Shown one piece after another: positions 24,606 through 36,649 of a stretch of 64,000 bases of DNA (within the stretch, counting starts at the first letter, position 1; each line of letters starts with the position of its first letter). The notes under the pieces were generated by a model, which saw nothing but the letters and a program-made list of their open reading frames with translations, had not been told where the DNA came from and did no database searches. Both the position numbers and the translations under genes were made by a program. Source of the DNA: Pinus tabuliformis (Eukaryota; Streptophyta; Pinopsida; Pinales; Pinaceae); contig CM062817.1 in the NCBI GenBank assembly GCA_031772625.1, forward strand, positions 890,926,184-890,990,183, written 5' to 3'.

Positions 24606-25063
24606 TAAAAAGGCTTTTGTGCTTCCTTTTCTTTTATTTTTTTCTTTACGGAAGGGTATGACCAATGTAGGTTGTATGTGGATACGAGGATGTGGACACC
24701 AGTGGAATGACCTACATAGTCTTGGGAAACATCAAGTATGGAAGCAGATGGCAGTCTCATGGAGTGGGTATGCGACATTTTGCCCCATTTTTATTTTGTT
24801 TATCATTCGTTGTTTGCGCTGGTTCTACTAGTCATTTTTAATTATTTATCTTTTTGTCATTTATATCATTAACATTCCATGTTTCCTAGGCTTCGGTTGC
24901 TTTAGATGAGCAACTAGTAGGATTAGGATGTTCCCAATGAGTTTTGAACATTTTTCCAATATGCCTTGTTGATTTTGGATTGTCATTGCAAGTTATCGCT
25001 TTAATTGTTATCTGGTTTGACATTTGATTGACAACGAAATTCCATGCTTTTATAAATTATTTG
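24606..25063. other. Right flank of the Tat insertion, no recognised gene
   Basis: This continues the pre-insertion locus from 3399. Short open frames are visible near 24592-24831 on the plus strand but resemble nothing I recognise. The sequence becomes AT-rich towards the retroposon that follows. Confidence 0.4.
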
Positions 25064-26768
25064 TATGTTAATTTTTATTTTATTTATTTATTTATTTTAT
25101 TTTATTTTATTTATTTATTTTTATTTTTATTTTATTTTATTTTATTTATTTATTTTTTTCTCTAAGTAAGACTAATTCTATTAACAAAGTAGAGAAATAT
25201 TTACATAGAGACCGAAGTTAGTACACTGCTCTTGATAAGAGGCAGAACTTTCAGGAAAAAACAGGTAAGAAGACCAAGTTCAGAACCCACTCAGGGGACC
25301 GGGATGATACTCTTATGGTTCTTCATAGTGAACAAAACATAAAAAAAAACATAGGAAATCCACAACATAGTTAACATAGCAAACTTTCCCGGTGATATCC
25401 ATAGTGTAACCAAAGAATACGTCGCTAATGAGAGCATGCTAGTCAGCTTGTGGTTCTTCCACAATATGACACCATCCAAATTTAGGCTCACCCATAGCTG
25501 GAGCAGTGTTCTGATTAGAGGAACTGGGGTCGACAGGCAACATCTCTGCATCTTGAGTGCTGCAACTAGGAGCATTCTGAACTTGCCGATGCACCATAGC
25601 AATTCCAAGCTGAATAGAAGGAGAAGGACCAAAGACTACCCTCGAGCCTCCCGGATGAGAGTCTGAGTCCTCCATCTGTGTAGTCTCATGGAAAACCACT
25701 GTAATGTGGGTCATTATCCGAGGCCGATGCAGAGAACTATTGAAAGAGAAAATAGTAGAGTCGGTCGAGGAAGGAGGCCCACGGTAGTGACTGGAGGCAC
25801 GACGCCGCCCTCTCCCACCGCGAGTGTCAGGGTATCGATCAGTAAACAATTCATTGGAGGGGGCAAGCGAATCCGAAGACAAGCTTGTCGGCGCGCACCG
25901 GTGTTTGCCTCTACGGCACCCCATTCTTTGGCGAAGTAGAGATATCTTTGAGGGAGCGTTAGATAGGTTGCGGACAGGTTGAGAAACTATAAGGCGAGCG
26001 AAGCAACAAAGACACGGGGACCAGAGTGGGAGCCTACAAAGGCCTTTCGCCAGTGGGAACAAATTGAGCACAGAGTGAAAACGAGCGACCTTTGGATTGA
26101 CAGGACCAATCTCCCATCCCCCAATATCAAAGACCAGGCCTAAGACCAAACGATTGAATGAGGGGACAGAGGCTGTGAAGGAACTACTCAAAAACCACCC
26201 GCCAAAGCCAGAGGCAAGACCTGAGACCAGGTGATGAAAAGCTGATACTAAGATTGCCATACTATAGCCCAAAACCCCCCAGAGGAGAGAGAGGAACAGT
26301 AGGAGCTGCCCCTGGATGGCCGAGCTAAGCTTCAGAAAGGCTTTCCCCGGCAAGTGCCAAGAGACTACAGAGAGAACCGTAATTTGAGCAGAGGCGAGGG
26401 GATGAGCCCAAAGAGACAGCTCGAAAGGCTTCAACGCAAACCCAGAATAGAGCCTTGCCTTAAACTTGCCAGACATTTCTCGAGAAACCACTTCCATAAC
26501 TGCAGCATTGAAGATCACCGTCATCTCTTGCAGGTTGGAGCGTGCAGAGGGAAGAGCCGTTGCAGAGGACAGGAAGAATGAACCAGGGCCACCTGAATGA
26601 GAGTTGTTATGACTTGCCTTGCGCGCATGCCAAGCGCTCTCCCATTAACAAGTATTTAACACTACGTACTGGGTGGGCAGGTGTCAAGCTGCCTCACCCC
26701 ACCCCAGTCTTTTCACTTTGAATGCTGCATCAGTCACCCACATCCGAGGATTTATATGTTAATTTTTA
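25064..26768 (-). mobile_element. Minus-strand retroposon (LINE-type or processed gene copy) with 14-bp TSD
   Basis: The 14-mer TATGTTAATTTTTA occurs at 25064-25077 and again at 26755-26768, bounding 25078-26754. Immediately inside the left copy is about 80 bp of TTTTA/TTTA repeats (25078-25157), which on the minus strand is an A-rich tail. The minus-strand sequence just before the tail (TTGTTAATAGAATTAGTC) resembles the 3' end of plant L1-type LINEs. These are the marks of target-primed reverse transcription. The minus strand has a 361-residue open frame (26524-25439) with an Arg/Gly/Ser-rich middle and no domain I recognise; no reverse-transcriptase motifs are seen. It may therefore be a 5'-truncated or non-autonomous LINE, or a retrocopy of a host transcript. 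Confidence 0.65.
25439..26524 (-). CDS. Hypothetical open frame in the retroposon (361 aa)
   Basis: Begins MTVIFNAAVMEVVSREMSGKF and stays open for 361 codons. The first half is hydrophobic (LLLFLSLLWGVLGYSMAILV may span a membrane). The second half is polar, with a GGRGRRRASSHYRG patch and many S/P/Q. Composition is more balanced than the AT-rich flanks, so the insert came from a different kind of sequence. I recognise no family. It could be a fortuitous open frame, since the GC content of the insert makes stops rarer. Confidence 0.3.
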   Translation of the reverse strand: MTVIFNAAVMEVVSREMSGKFKARLYSGFALKPFELSLWAHPLASAQITVLSVVSWHLPGKAFLKLSSAIQGQLLLFLSLLWGVLGYSMAILVSAFHHLVSGLASGFGGWFLSSSFTASVPSFNRLVLGLVFDIGGWEIGPVNPKVARFHSVLNLFPLAKGLCRLPLWSPCLCCFARLIVSQPVRNLSNAPSKISLLRQRMGCRRGKHRCAPTSLSSDSLAPSNELFTDRYPDTRGGRGRRRASSHYRGPPSSTDSTIFSFNSSLHRPRIMTHITVVFHETTQMEDSDSHPGGSRVVFGPSPSIQLGIAMVHRQVQNAPSCSTQDAEMLPVDPSSSNQNTAPAMGEPKFGWCHIVEEPQAD

Positions 26769-27217
26769 AAAGTATTTAAGAAAATTGTTTTCAGTAGCCA
26801 CACTTCAAACAATGGATTTCACACTATTATGTTTATGGTTTGGGTTATGTATTTGGTTAAAATTTCCCAAGATTTATATCATATCTCAAGTGTCAGGTTT
26901 GGGTTATTTATTTGGTCAAAATTCCAAAAGATTTATATCATATCTTAGCCTTTTGAAATTCATGCATTCATGCCATTTGAATGTAACACATCATGAAAAT
27001 GGACTCTGAATTTGGTTCTTTTCCTTGACTAAACAGTATTAAGCAAAATCCTCTCATTCAAACTCAACCCCAAGTCATACTCAAAATTTTGACATGTGAA
27101 TAACATTGGCTGGAAAGAAAGTTTGACTCCAAAGTCCTTGCAAGTCAGAGAAGACTGTCCATTTAAAAAAAAAATTGATCATATCGTTAAATTGTTAGCC
27201 CTTGGACTCCTTCATTA
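26769..27217. other. AT-rich stretch, no feature seen
   Basis: Contains two diverged copies of a short unit (near 26835-26885 and 26900-26945, sharing GGTTTGGGTTAT and AAGATTTATATCATATCT). Nothing gene-like is visible. Confidence 0.4.
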
Positions 27218-28030
27218 AAGAAAAGATCATTCTATGATCTTGATAAGTGGTCTATCAAAATGTGGATGGGGTGAAATATGAGTTAAAGAGTAGAGAAAGA
27301 ATTTTTCGTTGACATTTCCTAGAATATTTTGAAATTTTGGGGGCACATCATGTGACACTACCATCACGACACCAACATTTTTTGGTAAAGTTCCACTGCA
27401 AGAGGCATCCACTGATTCACGTTCCACAACCCGTGACTGTAAAGATGATTCTTCCTAAACAATTTTCCTAGATGATGATAATGATATATAGTCCTTATCA
27501 TCGTAAAGTATGGATTTTATTTCTTCACCCATGCTCCACCTTCCCCCTCCCAATTGTATATAAGCATCAGTTTCACTTGCATGCTTCCCTCTGATCGCAA
27601 AGTTATACCCATACCTGAAATCCTCATCTTGATATTGGTTCTTATGCTTCTATTCTTCTTTTAAGCTAAGGAATCAAAAAATCATTACCTCCCTAACACC
27701 ACAAATAGATAAACCATTTTTCGTACACTATCTTTCAAGATCCACAAGAGGAATACTAAACAATTCTCGAGTTGTTTCTCCCTCTCCAATCTCCATAGAA
27801 ACATCTTGATTTGGACAAAAGACATATTTTATGTCTGTAAGATTGGATTCATAACTATCAAGGTCCTTTAATGGTGGGGCATCTCCACATATTGAATGAA
27901 AGGGAGGGACATCTGAATTTCCAAATCGAAGAAAGGTAGCTCTCCATCCATTCACATAAGCATATGAAAGGAGAAACCATCTCGACCAAACCTAGATAAA
28001 TTTCATCACTCTCTCCTACAAGGACGCCAT
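27218..28030 (-). pseudogene. Host-gene-like remnant, unrecognised
   Basis: On the minus strand several consecutive stretches read like protein: NGWRATFLRFGNSDVPPF and YESNLTDIKYVFCPNQDVSM (27728-27955), then GKHASETDAYIQLGGGRWS with EEIKSILYDDKDYISLSSS (about 27450-27610), then SVDASCSGTLPKNVGVVMVV (27227-27427). Frames change between them, which fits exons with short introns or a decayed gene. Composition is acidic/polar as in nuclear proteins. I do not recognise the family. The Copia element starting at 28139 inserted just beyond its upstream side. Confidence 0.35.
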
Positions 28031-28138
28031 AATATAAATGTAAAAAAATTCACAAAAAGTTCCACATAGTGATTACACTAATTATGATATTTTTTTATGA
28101 GTAAAAATTACCATCCGCCTTGCTAATTCATGACCAAT

Positions 28139-28289
28139 TGTTGACACCTAATCCGAAACGGATGGGTGAACTGGACAGTCATCAAGAAGATGAACTGATC
28201 CGTCATGTTTATGTATATAAATGTGTGTTAGCTAATGAATAATAAATCAGTTTTTCACCCGCTCATTCTGGAGTTACCCTGGCCTGACA
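28139..28289 (+). repeat. 5' LTR of Copia A
   Basis: Begins TGTTGACACC and ends GGCCTGACA; 151 bp; contains a TATATAAAT stretch about 75 bp in. Confidence 0.95.
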
Positions 28290-28301
28290 TGGTATCAGAG
28301 C
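28290..28301 (+). promoter_or_regulatory. PBS of Copia A (initiator tRNA-Met type)
   Basis: TGGTATCAGAGC directly abuts the LTR end, the standard Copia primer site. Confidence 0.9.
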
Positions 28302-29029
28302 ACAGGTCCCAGTTCCTAAAATAGTTGTAACTCCTGCCTCTGCCAGCGCTCTGTCCTCTGCGTGATTCCCTGCACCTCATTGAATCTCTGTGCATCCGTT
28401 TTCTGCTGCCTCATGACCCCTCTGTCCTGAGACTGAGCGCCTCTGTCATGAAGACTGCGCACTATACATTCGTTGAAGCGTCACTGCATTGGTAACGCCC
28501 TTCCCTCTTCCCTCACGCCGACTGGAATCATTCGAAACCCTAGCATTCTAGAGGTTGTAGCTCTGCGACCAATGTTCTTCAACATGGAAGTTGGGTTACA
28601 TGCATCTGTACATTTTTGCTCAGCCGAGAGATGACAAAGAAGGTGAACACACAGTCCCTGCTCCTGGTCGGAATTCCAAATTAACGAACAGTGAGTTTTT
28701 TGGAGAATGCAAAATTATATTATGTGTTTAATTAAAATGCCTGCCGCCGAGATCCTTTCAGTTATTTGGCAGATGTAGAATTGGGTATTGACTGTAGACC
28801 GGTTGTCTATCATCTTTTCCATTCAAAGCTGGGACGTCCGCGGGTTTGATCGCGGGACCTGCCCGTGGCCCTATGAAATGATTTACCATACTTTATATCA
28901 TTTTCTCCATTGCAAAAAGTATGCATACTTGTCTGTCATCTTCACTCCATGGCAAAAAGATATCTCCTTCTTGTTTTTGAATAGAATTAAAGCTGGATTT
29001 GACAGACACCCCTTTGGTGAGCCAGCGGA

Positions 29030-29438
29030 AGTGGCGCAGCGGAAGTTTGGTGAGCCCTTGGCTTCTTAAAGCTCCAACAATCATCCTCTGTGCGGTTCGG
29101 GCAGAAGTAGGAGGTCTTGGAAAGGGAGGTTCCAAATCTTTATCAGAAAGTAAGCTGAGAAGACTGTCATTCTCATCCAATGCACGGATATTATATTGAC
29201 TATGAATGATTCGTAGTGCTTCACAAGCAGAAGCAGGTTTCCTAAAAACTGCTAACGCAATGGTGTCATTTATTCGACGAATAACAACTCCATGAACTGT
29301 AAATGCCTTAAACATATCCTCCAACTCCCTTGTTGAAACTTTTGGAGAAAAGATATCTCCTTCGTCGACTCCTTCGTCGACTCCTACTCGTATAAGAAGC
29401 CCCCAATTCTGAAGTCTTCCTACGCCATCCTCCCACAT
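29030..29438 (-). pseudogene. R3HCC1L-like host-gene fragment inside the Copia A leader
   Basis: Read on the minus strand, opposite to the element, the leader encodes STRELEDMFKAFTVHGVVIR, NDTIALAVFRKPASACEAL and PRPPTSARTAQRMIVGAL. This order recalls the C-terminal RRM-like part of plant R3H/coiled-coil proteins (R3HCC1L or GIDRP88-like), which bind RNA. The well-matching part is about 29043-29355; sequence on either side does not fit. It has no counterpart in the leader of Copia B, so it was gained by this lineage. The family call rests on remembered homologues and is moderate. Confidence 0.5.
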
Positions 29439-29763
29439 TCATTTCTCTTTCAATTCTATTAAATTCCACTGTATTACTCTTGGGCACGCTAGTTATCTGA
29501 AAGAGCTTTTGAATATTATTGATTGTTTGCGGACGGGTACCCGTAACTGCCACCATTATTTCTCTTCCTATCGAAGCAATCGTTGGCGCATTTAAATAGG
29601 CAGTTGCACAGTTTTTTATAATGCTGTATTGAAGCATAAAGTGATATAATATTTCAATGAAATTATGATGCCTTCTGTTACACATTAGAGGGATTTGTAG
29701 AAAATATAAGTGCATAAGGCTGTAAGGAATTTTTTTTTTTCAAGCAGAAGTATTGTTTACAGA

Positions 29764-32700
29764 ATGCATTCAATCATCTCTATGGTCGGAATAGTTCTCA
29801 CTGGCAAGGAGAACTATTCTGAATGGTCTCGGATGGTAAAACACACCCTCATCTACAATGAGTTGTGGAAGAGAGTGTGTGTCGGAGAAGAAGACAAAGA
29901 CCCTGTGCAGCCTGCATCAGACAAAGAACTCGCCATTTGGGAAAACAAGAACAACAAAGCCTATGCATTGATCGCAGCATCTGTAAATGAAGAAGTAAGT
30001 CGTCATATTTCATCCTATTCCACTACCTTTGAAGCTCTACAAAAGCTGAAAGAACTCTATGATACACATTCTGCACTTGAAGTTGTTCAGCTCATGATTA
30101 AACTCTTCACTCTTGAACTGAAAAATAATGATCCTCTTGCTCTTGCATCTGAAATAAAGTCTATAATGCATGATATTAAATCCACTAAGGTTGAGCTGGA
30201 TATCTCTCTTATTGCCTTTCTCAAAGCACTCTATCCTACCTACTCCAATTATCTTGAGTCTTTACAAGCAAATGGAAACCTTAAAGATATAACCTTTGAC
30301 TCTCTTGTGAAAAAGTTTGCTGAAAGAGAGAAAGCCTTTGGAAAGAAAACAGTCCCTGAATCTTCTGAAGAGACTGTTTGCCTTGCTCATAAAGAAAAGC
30401 ATCCTGCTCAAGATTCTACAAGAGGAAGAGGTGGACGAAGAGGAAGAGGAAGATACTTCAGAGGCAGGGGGGCAGACATTCTCAAGCAGAAAAGGCAGAT
30501 CTGCATTGCATTCGCTGCAAACGAAATGGATCACATGATGCTTCTACATGCAAGCTACCATGGGACAAGGTTGAGCAGAGAAGAAACCAGCAGAAAGGTA
30601 AAACTGATGACACAGACAAAGGTAAAGCACCTGAATCCGCTCACTATATTGAGGCACAATGTAACATTGGAGTAAATGAAGACTTGTTTAATGCTTCACT
30701 TGCTTCTTCGAAAAATGACTGGTTGCTTGATTCAGGAGCAACCTGTCATATGACTCATAGGAAAGATTTTTTTGAAGATTTCACTGACAATGTTAATGGA
30801 GCAGTATACTTTGCAGATCAGTCAAAAATCAAGCCATCAGGGCTTGGCACAATCAGGCTTAAACTGCCTGGTCTTCCAGACTTTCTTCTAGATCATGTTC
30901 TATATCTCCCACAGCTCAAGAGAAGCTTGCTGTCACTGGTCCACATCCGCCAGCAAGGTCACTCCATTCACATGTTTGATGGCAAGCTTGAGGTAAGAAA
31001 GGCATCTGACCACTCACTTGTCATGAGGGGTATAGAAGAAGAAAGACTTCTTAAACTGCAAGGAACTTCTGCTCATGCACAACATTTCTCATATATTTCT
31101 CATCATGAAGAAGGTACACTTCCATAAAGTTTATTATGGCATGCTAGATTTGGACATTTAAACTATGACAGTCTTCGCTTATTAAAGAAAAATGGTGTTG
31201 CTGTTTTGCCTACAATTCCTAGAAAACATAAGCAATGTGATGCTTGCATTCTAGGAAAGCATAGCAAACAGTCTTTTCATGATTCACATTAAAGAGCACA
31301 TAGGAAGCTTGAACTCATTCATTCAGATTTATGTGGTCCAATGCCTGTTCCTTCTGCAAATGGAAATAAATATATCATGACATTTATTGATGATTACACC
31401 AGAATGTGTTGGGTTTATTTATTGAAGAACAAATCTGATGCTTTTCAAACATTCAAGAATTTTCATAAGTGGGTTGAAAATGATGCACAATCTCATAATG
31501 GAAAAGAATATACATCAAATGAATTTGAACACTATCTTCGCCAACATGGGATTAAACATCAAACAACTGTACCTTATAATCCTCAACAGAATGGTGTAGC
31601 TGAAAGAATGAACAGAACAATTTTGAATATGGTACGATCCATGCTTTTCTTCAAAAATGTAAAGACAATGTTTTGGGCTGATGTTGTTCTATGTGCTGCA
31701 TATATAAAGAATAGATGTCCATCTAGTGCTATAAGAAACAAGACTCCTTATGAATTGTGGTATGGACATGTTCCTTCGGTAAAACATCTCAGGATCTTTG
31801 GTTCCACCTGTTATGCTTTAATACCAAAGGTACATAGAAACAAACTTGGTGCTAGAAGTCGTAAGTGTATCTTCCTGGGGTATTCAAACACATCTAAAGC
31901 ATACCGCCTCTATGATGAAGTAAATAAAAAGTTTGTTTTATCTAGAGATGTCATTTTTCTTGAAACATACAAATCTGACAGTGTTGTTGAGCGGCAACTT
32001 GAACGCTTGGATAGATTCACAAAACCGAAATCATTTCAAGAGTTTGATAATTAGATTCCACATCTTGAAGGGGGGATTCCTATACTAGATCAACATGTCG
32101 AATCTTCTTCTGAAGAACAATCTCCCCTGCATGACACTCCAACAACGGATGATGCTTTAAGTGATGTAATTGATAGAATTGGGAGACTCAATCTTGATTC
32201 AGACCCAACTCAATCAACAGAGTAGCCTGGACCATCTCAGAAAGGTCCCCCAAAGTGGCTGACAAAGACCCTTGAAAGTGTTCATCCTGATGAAATTGGA
32301 AAAACAATAACCAGAAATACAAACCGACAAGATGGAGGTGATGTAGATAACTCTAATTCACCTGTTGATATGGATGTTACTTATGATTGTGAATTGAACT
32401 TGTCTACATATTTTGAACCAACTTCCTTCAAAGAAGCTGCTTCTCATGATGAATGGAAAGAAGCGATGCAGAAGGAGTATGATGCCCTCATAAAGAATGG
32501 CACTTGGAAGCTAGTTGATCCTCCATTTGGAACAAAACCAATTGGCTGCAAGTGGGTCTACAAGAACAAGTACAAAGCTGATGGCTCACTTGACAAGCAC
32601 AAAGCTAGGCTTGTGGCAAAAGGTTTTGTACAGAAGGAAGGGGTCGATTATGAAGAAACTTTTGCCCCCACAGCAAAATGGGCCACCATCCGGACACTCT

Positions 32701-33953
32701 TTGCACTAGCTGCTCAGAACGGTTGGAAAGTCCATCAAATGGATGTAAAAACTGCATTCTTGAATGGATATCTAAAAGAGAATGTTTTTATGTCCCAGCC
32801 TGAAGGATTTGCTGTGAGAGGACATGAACAAAAAGTATGCAAACTTGTGAAGTCCTTGTATGGCCTCAAACAAGCACCACGATCCTGGTATGAAAAACTA
32901 GATGAGCATCTTCTGAAACTCAACTTCAATCATTTTGATCTTGATGATGCAACTTTATTTTTCAAGAAAGTTGGCAAAACAGTTGTATATCTTGTGGTAT
33001 ATGTAGATGATCTTTTAATGACAGGGAACAATGAAAGCTATATTGCATCCATAAAGAAAGAATTAGGAAAATTTTTTGAAATGACTGATTTGGGCTATGT
33101 TCATTACTATCTTGGCATTGAAGTAACCCAACATCCAAAGTCCATATTTCTTTCTCAAAAGAAATACATTGGAGATTTGTTAAACAGATTTGGCATGATA
33201 GAGTGCAATCCCCTTTCTACTCCAATGGAACAAAACTTGAAGCTCACATCTATTGAAGGAAAGGAGTTTGAGGATGCAACAAAGTATAGACAGCTTGTAG
33301 GAAGTCTCATCTACCTCACTACTACCAGACCAGACATTTCATTTGCTATTGGAATCCTCTCCAGGTTTATGCAAAAGCCTTGTGAGGGACATTGGTCTGC
33401 TGCAAAAAGAGTTCTAAGGTACTTGAAGGGAACTCAACACGTTGGAATCAAGTATACACAGGTGGACGACTTCAACTTGATTGGATACTCTGATTCAGAC
33501 TTCGATGGAGACAAAGAAACTGGGGTATCTACTTCAGGATATGCTATGAGTCTTGGATCAGGAGTTGTCTCCTGGAGATCACGCAAACAATCAGTACCAA
33601 CAGATTCCACAACAGAAGTAGAATACATGGCAGCAGCTGAAGCAACAAAAGAAATTGTGTGGCTCAGGAAAATTCTTGAAGACTTGCAGGTAAAACAAAC
33701 ACAATCAACTCCACTCATGATTGATAACACCTCTGCAATAAAGTTGGCCAAGAACCCAAAGTTCCATGATCATACTAAGCACATCAATACTAAATATCAT
33801 CTGATCCGACATCATGTTGAGGCCAAAAGAATCCATCTCCGTCATTGTTCCACAAACGAGCAAATTGCAGAAATCTTAACCAAAGCGCTTGGAAGAGAAA
33901 AGCTTGAAAGATTCAAAACGATGCTTGGACTCACCAACATCCCTTCAGATTAA
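29764..33953 (+). pseudogene. gag-pol of Copia A
   Basis: Parts: Gag about 29764-30440 (LTGKENYSEWSRMVKHTLIY); RGRGGRRGRGR basic patch; CCHC-type zinc knuckle near 30500-30560; aspartic protease near 30715 (WLLDSGATCHMTH); integrase zinc-binding and core domains about 31130-31750 (IHSDLCGPM, PQQNGVAERMNRT); reverse transcriptase about 32500-33250 (QMDVKTAFLNGYL, YVDDLLMTG); RNase H about 33440-33900 (GYSDSDFDGD, DNTSAIKLAKNPKFHDHTKH). Several breaks separate these parts. Close in sequence to the gag-pol of Copia B. Confidence 0.9.
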
Positions 33954-33962
33954 GGGGGGGAA

Positions 33963-34113
33963 TGTTGACACCTAATCCGAAACAGATGGGTGAACTGGAC
34001 AGTCATCAAGAAGATGAACTGATCCATCATGTTTATGTATATAAATGTGTGTTAGCTAATGAATAATAAATCAGTTTTTCACCCGCTCATTCTGGAGTTA
34101 CCCTGGCCTGACA
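33963..34113 (+). repeat. 3' LTR of Copia A
   Basis: 151 bp, same ends as the 5' LTR, preceded by a polypurine tract at about 33952-33962 and followed by the CCAAT duplication. Confidence 0.95.
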
Positions 34114-34118
34114 CCAAT

Positions 34119-36520
34119 AAGGGGCTTGATCTTAATACATGATCTATTTTCACCATTACTATCCTTATTTAGAGTGAGATTTCGTGAATTGGTAGGCGTG
34201 TTCTTCCACATTTCTATTTTTATATCCCTCACAATTGGAATCCTGCTAATTTGGCCTCCTCTACTTCCCTAAGCTACATGTGTTAAAGAGGGTACAAAAC
34301 ACTAATGATATGTTATTTTGCCATAATTTCTTCTCACTTTTTGGATTAATTCTGTGGAAATTTTATTCATGCCAATTATGTGGCAAGAAATAATGTTCCA
34401 TTATTCTTTCTTATCATCTCTTGTTTATGAGTTAGCATGCTTCTATTGTACTAGTTCATTACGGATATGTCATGTAAATATCAAGTTGAGTGGGTTTTAC
34501 ATTTGATTTCCGTTGTAGTCAACAACTGAATATATAAGTTTTCTTTTAGGTTGAATTATGGGACAACACACTTTGATTTCCACTAGTGTTCCCTTTTTCA
34601 TATACTATCACAAGTGCACAAATACAAACTCACTTTCTTTTTACCTGGATAAGAAAATGATGATAACTTTGTATTTTGTAGTGACAAGGATAAGTATGTA
34701 TTGGAGCTAGATCTTGAGCCCTTCATTTCATTATTTCCCTACCCAACATGACCATCTCCTATTGGTAACGGAGTTCAATTTCTGAACCAACATTTGTCTT
34801 CAATACTATTTCATGATAAATAAAGAACACAACCATTGTTGGATTTCCTTTGAGCACACAAATACCAAAGCCATGTCATTTTTCTTTCCTTGGTTAATAT
34901 ATTACATCATTGTGTTTGATAGTTAATTCATTATTATTCTAGGCCAATAAATCTCTATGAAATAGCAGAGAAGGATGACCTGCCTATTTTAGAGATATAT
35001 AATATGAACTAATTAAAAATTCACAAGGTTATTTCGATTCTCATATTTCTATTTCACTTCTTTAGAGAAAACTATATATTCAAATACCAACTCAACTCAA
35101 ACCAAAATAAAATAGAGAATCCTAGTTATGAAAATGTTTCTCTCTCCATACCTTATAATGACATTATTTTTTTGAATTATACTTCAGTTTCACTGATAAT
35201 ACCCTGGATTTATATATTTCTTTTAGCACCAAATTGAAATCATGGTAAAAATACAAATATCCCATTAAATATGACCTAAAGATGATTCAAATAATATCAC
35301 CTTTAGTTTGAGCACGTGGCAGAGTAATTTCTGAGGTGTGAAGTTTTATTAGAGGCATTGTTTGTTTATTTGTTTTGGTTAGAAAATGGTTTTCTCTTGC
35401 TTTTATGTGACTTTCAATTTATCATATCTAGCATGTTGAGAAATGGGAAAGAATAATGTGTGACATTTATCTTGCAGAAATTGATGTTGAATGAAAGGAT
35501 AAAGAGTTTAACCAAGCTACAATCCGCTTTGGTAAAGGTAGAGGGACATCTTAAAAAGTTACCTAAGAATACACCATATCCAAGATATCACAGCAAGACA
35601 AATATTGATATTTTAGAAATTGTTAGAGAACCTCATCAAGGTCAATTTTTCCGATGTTCTACTTGATTGATACATTCTCATGACAAAAAGGTTTTAAATA
35701 TGAATTAATACATTACCAAAACAAATTCTATTCAAAGTTTATACATATAAAAGATAAAAACAAATGTCAATTCCTTCATTTGATTTTTACTTGACTCTGG
35801 TGTGGGCAAGTTACATGAAATGTGATTGGAAAAAGGATGGGGAGACAATATAGAAATCATGTCTTAGATATGATTCATTTGTTGTTGGAGATCCTTCAAG
35901 CACTAGCCATTGACTTTGGAAATGTTTCTAGTAAGTATTCCTATGGTTTTTAGTGTTGTGATTATTTCACCTCACGGTTATTTTGGGCAAGCAAATGTTT
36001 TAGGAATGCGTGATAAGATATTGATGGACAGTTAATTTTTTTTTTATAATTGCAATGTCCATTCCATGATATCCTCTCTTTATTCTTTGATTGTATTTTG
36101 AATGTTTATTTTGATTTTTGTTTGTATTTTAACTATGAAATTGGAATTACTTGGTATTATGTCTGTTTAAACAAAAACCAAAGCTTGAAGATGAAAATAA
36201 TATTACACGATATTGATTGAAATCCTTTTAACTGTTTTGTATTGAAATATTTTCACGATTATTATAAAATTTTACTTTCATGTTGTTATTTGAGAACATG
36301 TTGTTTATATACTTGACCAGTTTCATGCATTAGATAACAAATTGTTGTTGCAAATAAAATGACAAGGATTAGATATCACACCTCAGATTATTTGTTTTAA
36401 CAAGTTATTTACAGCTTGAGCTTTTTAGCATGTAACTTAGTTGGCATGATTGTGCCTAAGATTTCCCTGAAGGTTGAATACTAAGTTACTAAGGTGTTTT
36501 TTATATGGTGAATTTAATTT
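34119..36520. other. AT-rich intergenic or intronic DNA
   Basis: No confident gene. One exon-like piece on the plus strand (35478-35666) follows a TTGCAG acceptor-like site and reads LMLNERIKSLTKLQSALVKV then ends at a stop; I do not recognise it. The rest is AT-rich without obvious repeats. Confidence 0.35.
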
Positions 36521-36530
36521 GTTTATATAG

Positions 36531-36648
36531 TTCATCTGGCCACATAGTGGCCACTATCGCTCAACTGAAGAAAACTTGTTCGAGTTTCTTTCTCTTATGG
36601 GAGAGAATGGCTTTAACATTGTTGATGTTGAGATATATGTAATATAAA
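36531..36648 (+). pseudogene. IQM-like (calmodulin-binding IQ-motif family) exon remnant
   Basis: After an acceptor-like TTTATATAG, the plus strand reads FIWPHSGHYRSTEENLFEFL and continues to GENGFNIVDVE before a stop. Plant IQM proteins carry a very similar WPHSGHYRPTEENF segment in their C-terminal half, which precedes their DLTNVK-like sequence. Only this one exon-sized piece is recognisable; I see no upstream IQM exons within the window. It is probably a stray exon of a decayed gene, or the tail of a gene with very long introns cut by the two Copia insertions. Confidence 0.55.
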
Positions 36649-36649
36649 T

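Larger units (their letters stand above)
28139..34113 (+). mobile_element. Ty1/Copia LTR retrotransposon A (5,975 bp)
   Basis: LTRs of 151 bp at 28139-28289 and 33963-34113 differ at only 2 positions (about 1.3%), both changes at CpG sites. The 5-bp duplication CCAAT flanks it at 28134-28138 and 34114-34118. The PBS TGGTATCAGAGC at 28290 matches initiator tRNA-Met; a purine tract (TAAGGGGGGG) precedes the right LTR. The internal order Gag, PR, INT, RT, RH is that of Copia. The leader between PBS and gag is long (about 1.47 kb) and includes host-derived sequence. Coding regions are interrupted by a handful of breaks, so this copy is dead but young. Confidence 0.95.

Noticed and set aside
28835-28875. 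tRNA-like GGGTTTGATCGCGGGACC in the Copia A leader
   Set aside because: Resembles a T-arm by chance; no cloverleaf or A box could be drawn around it.
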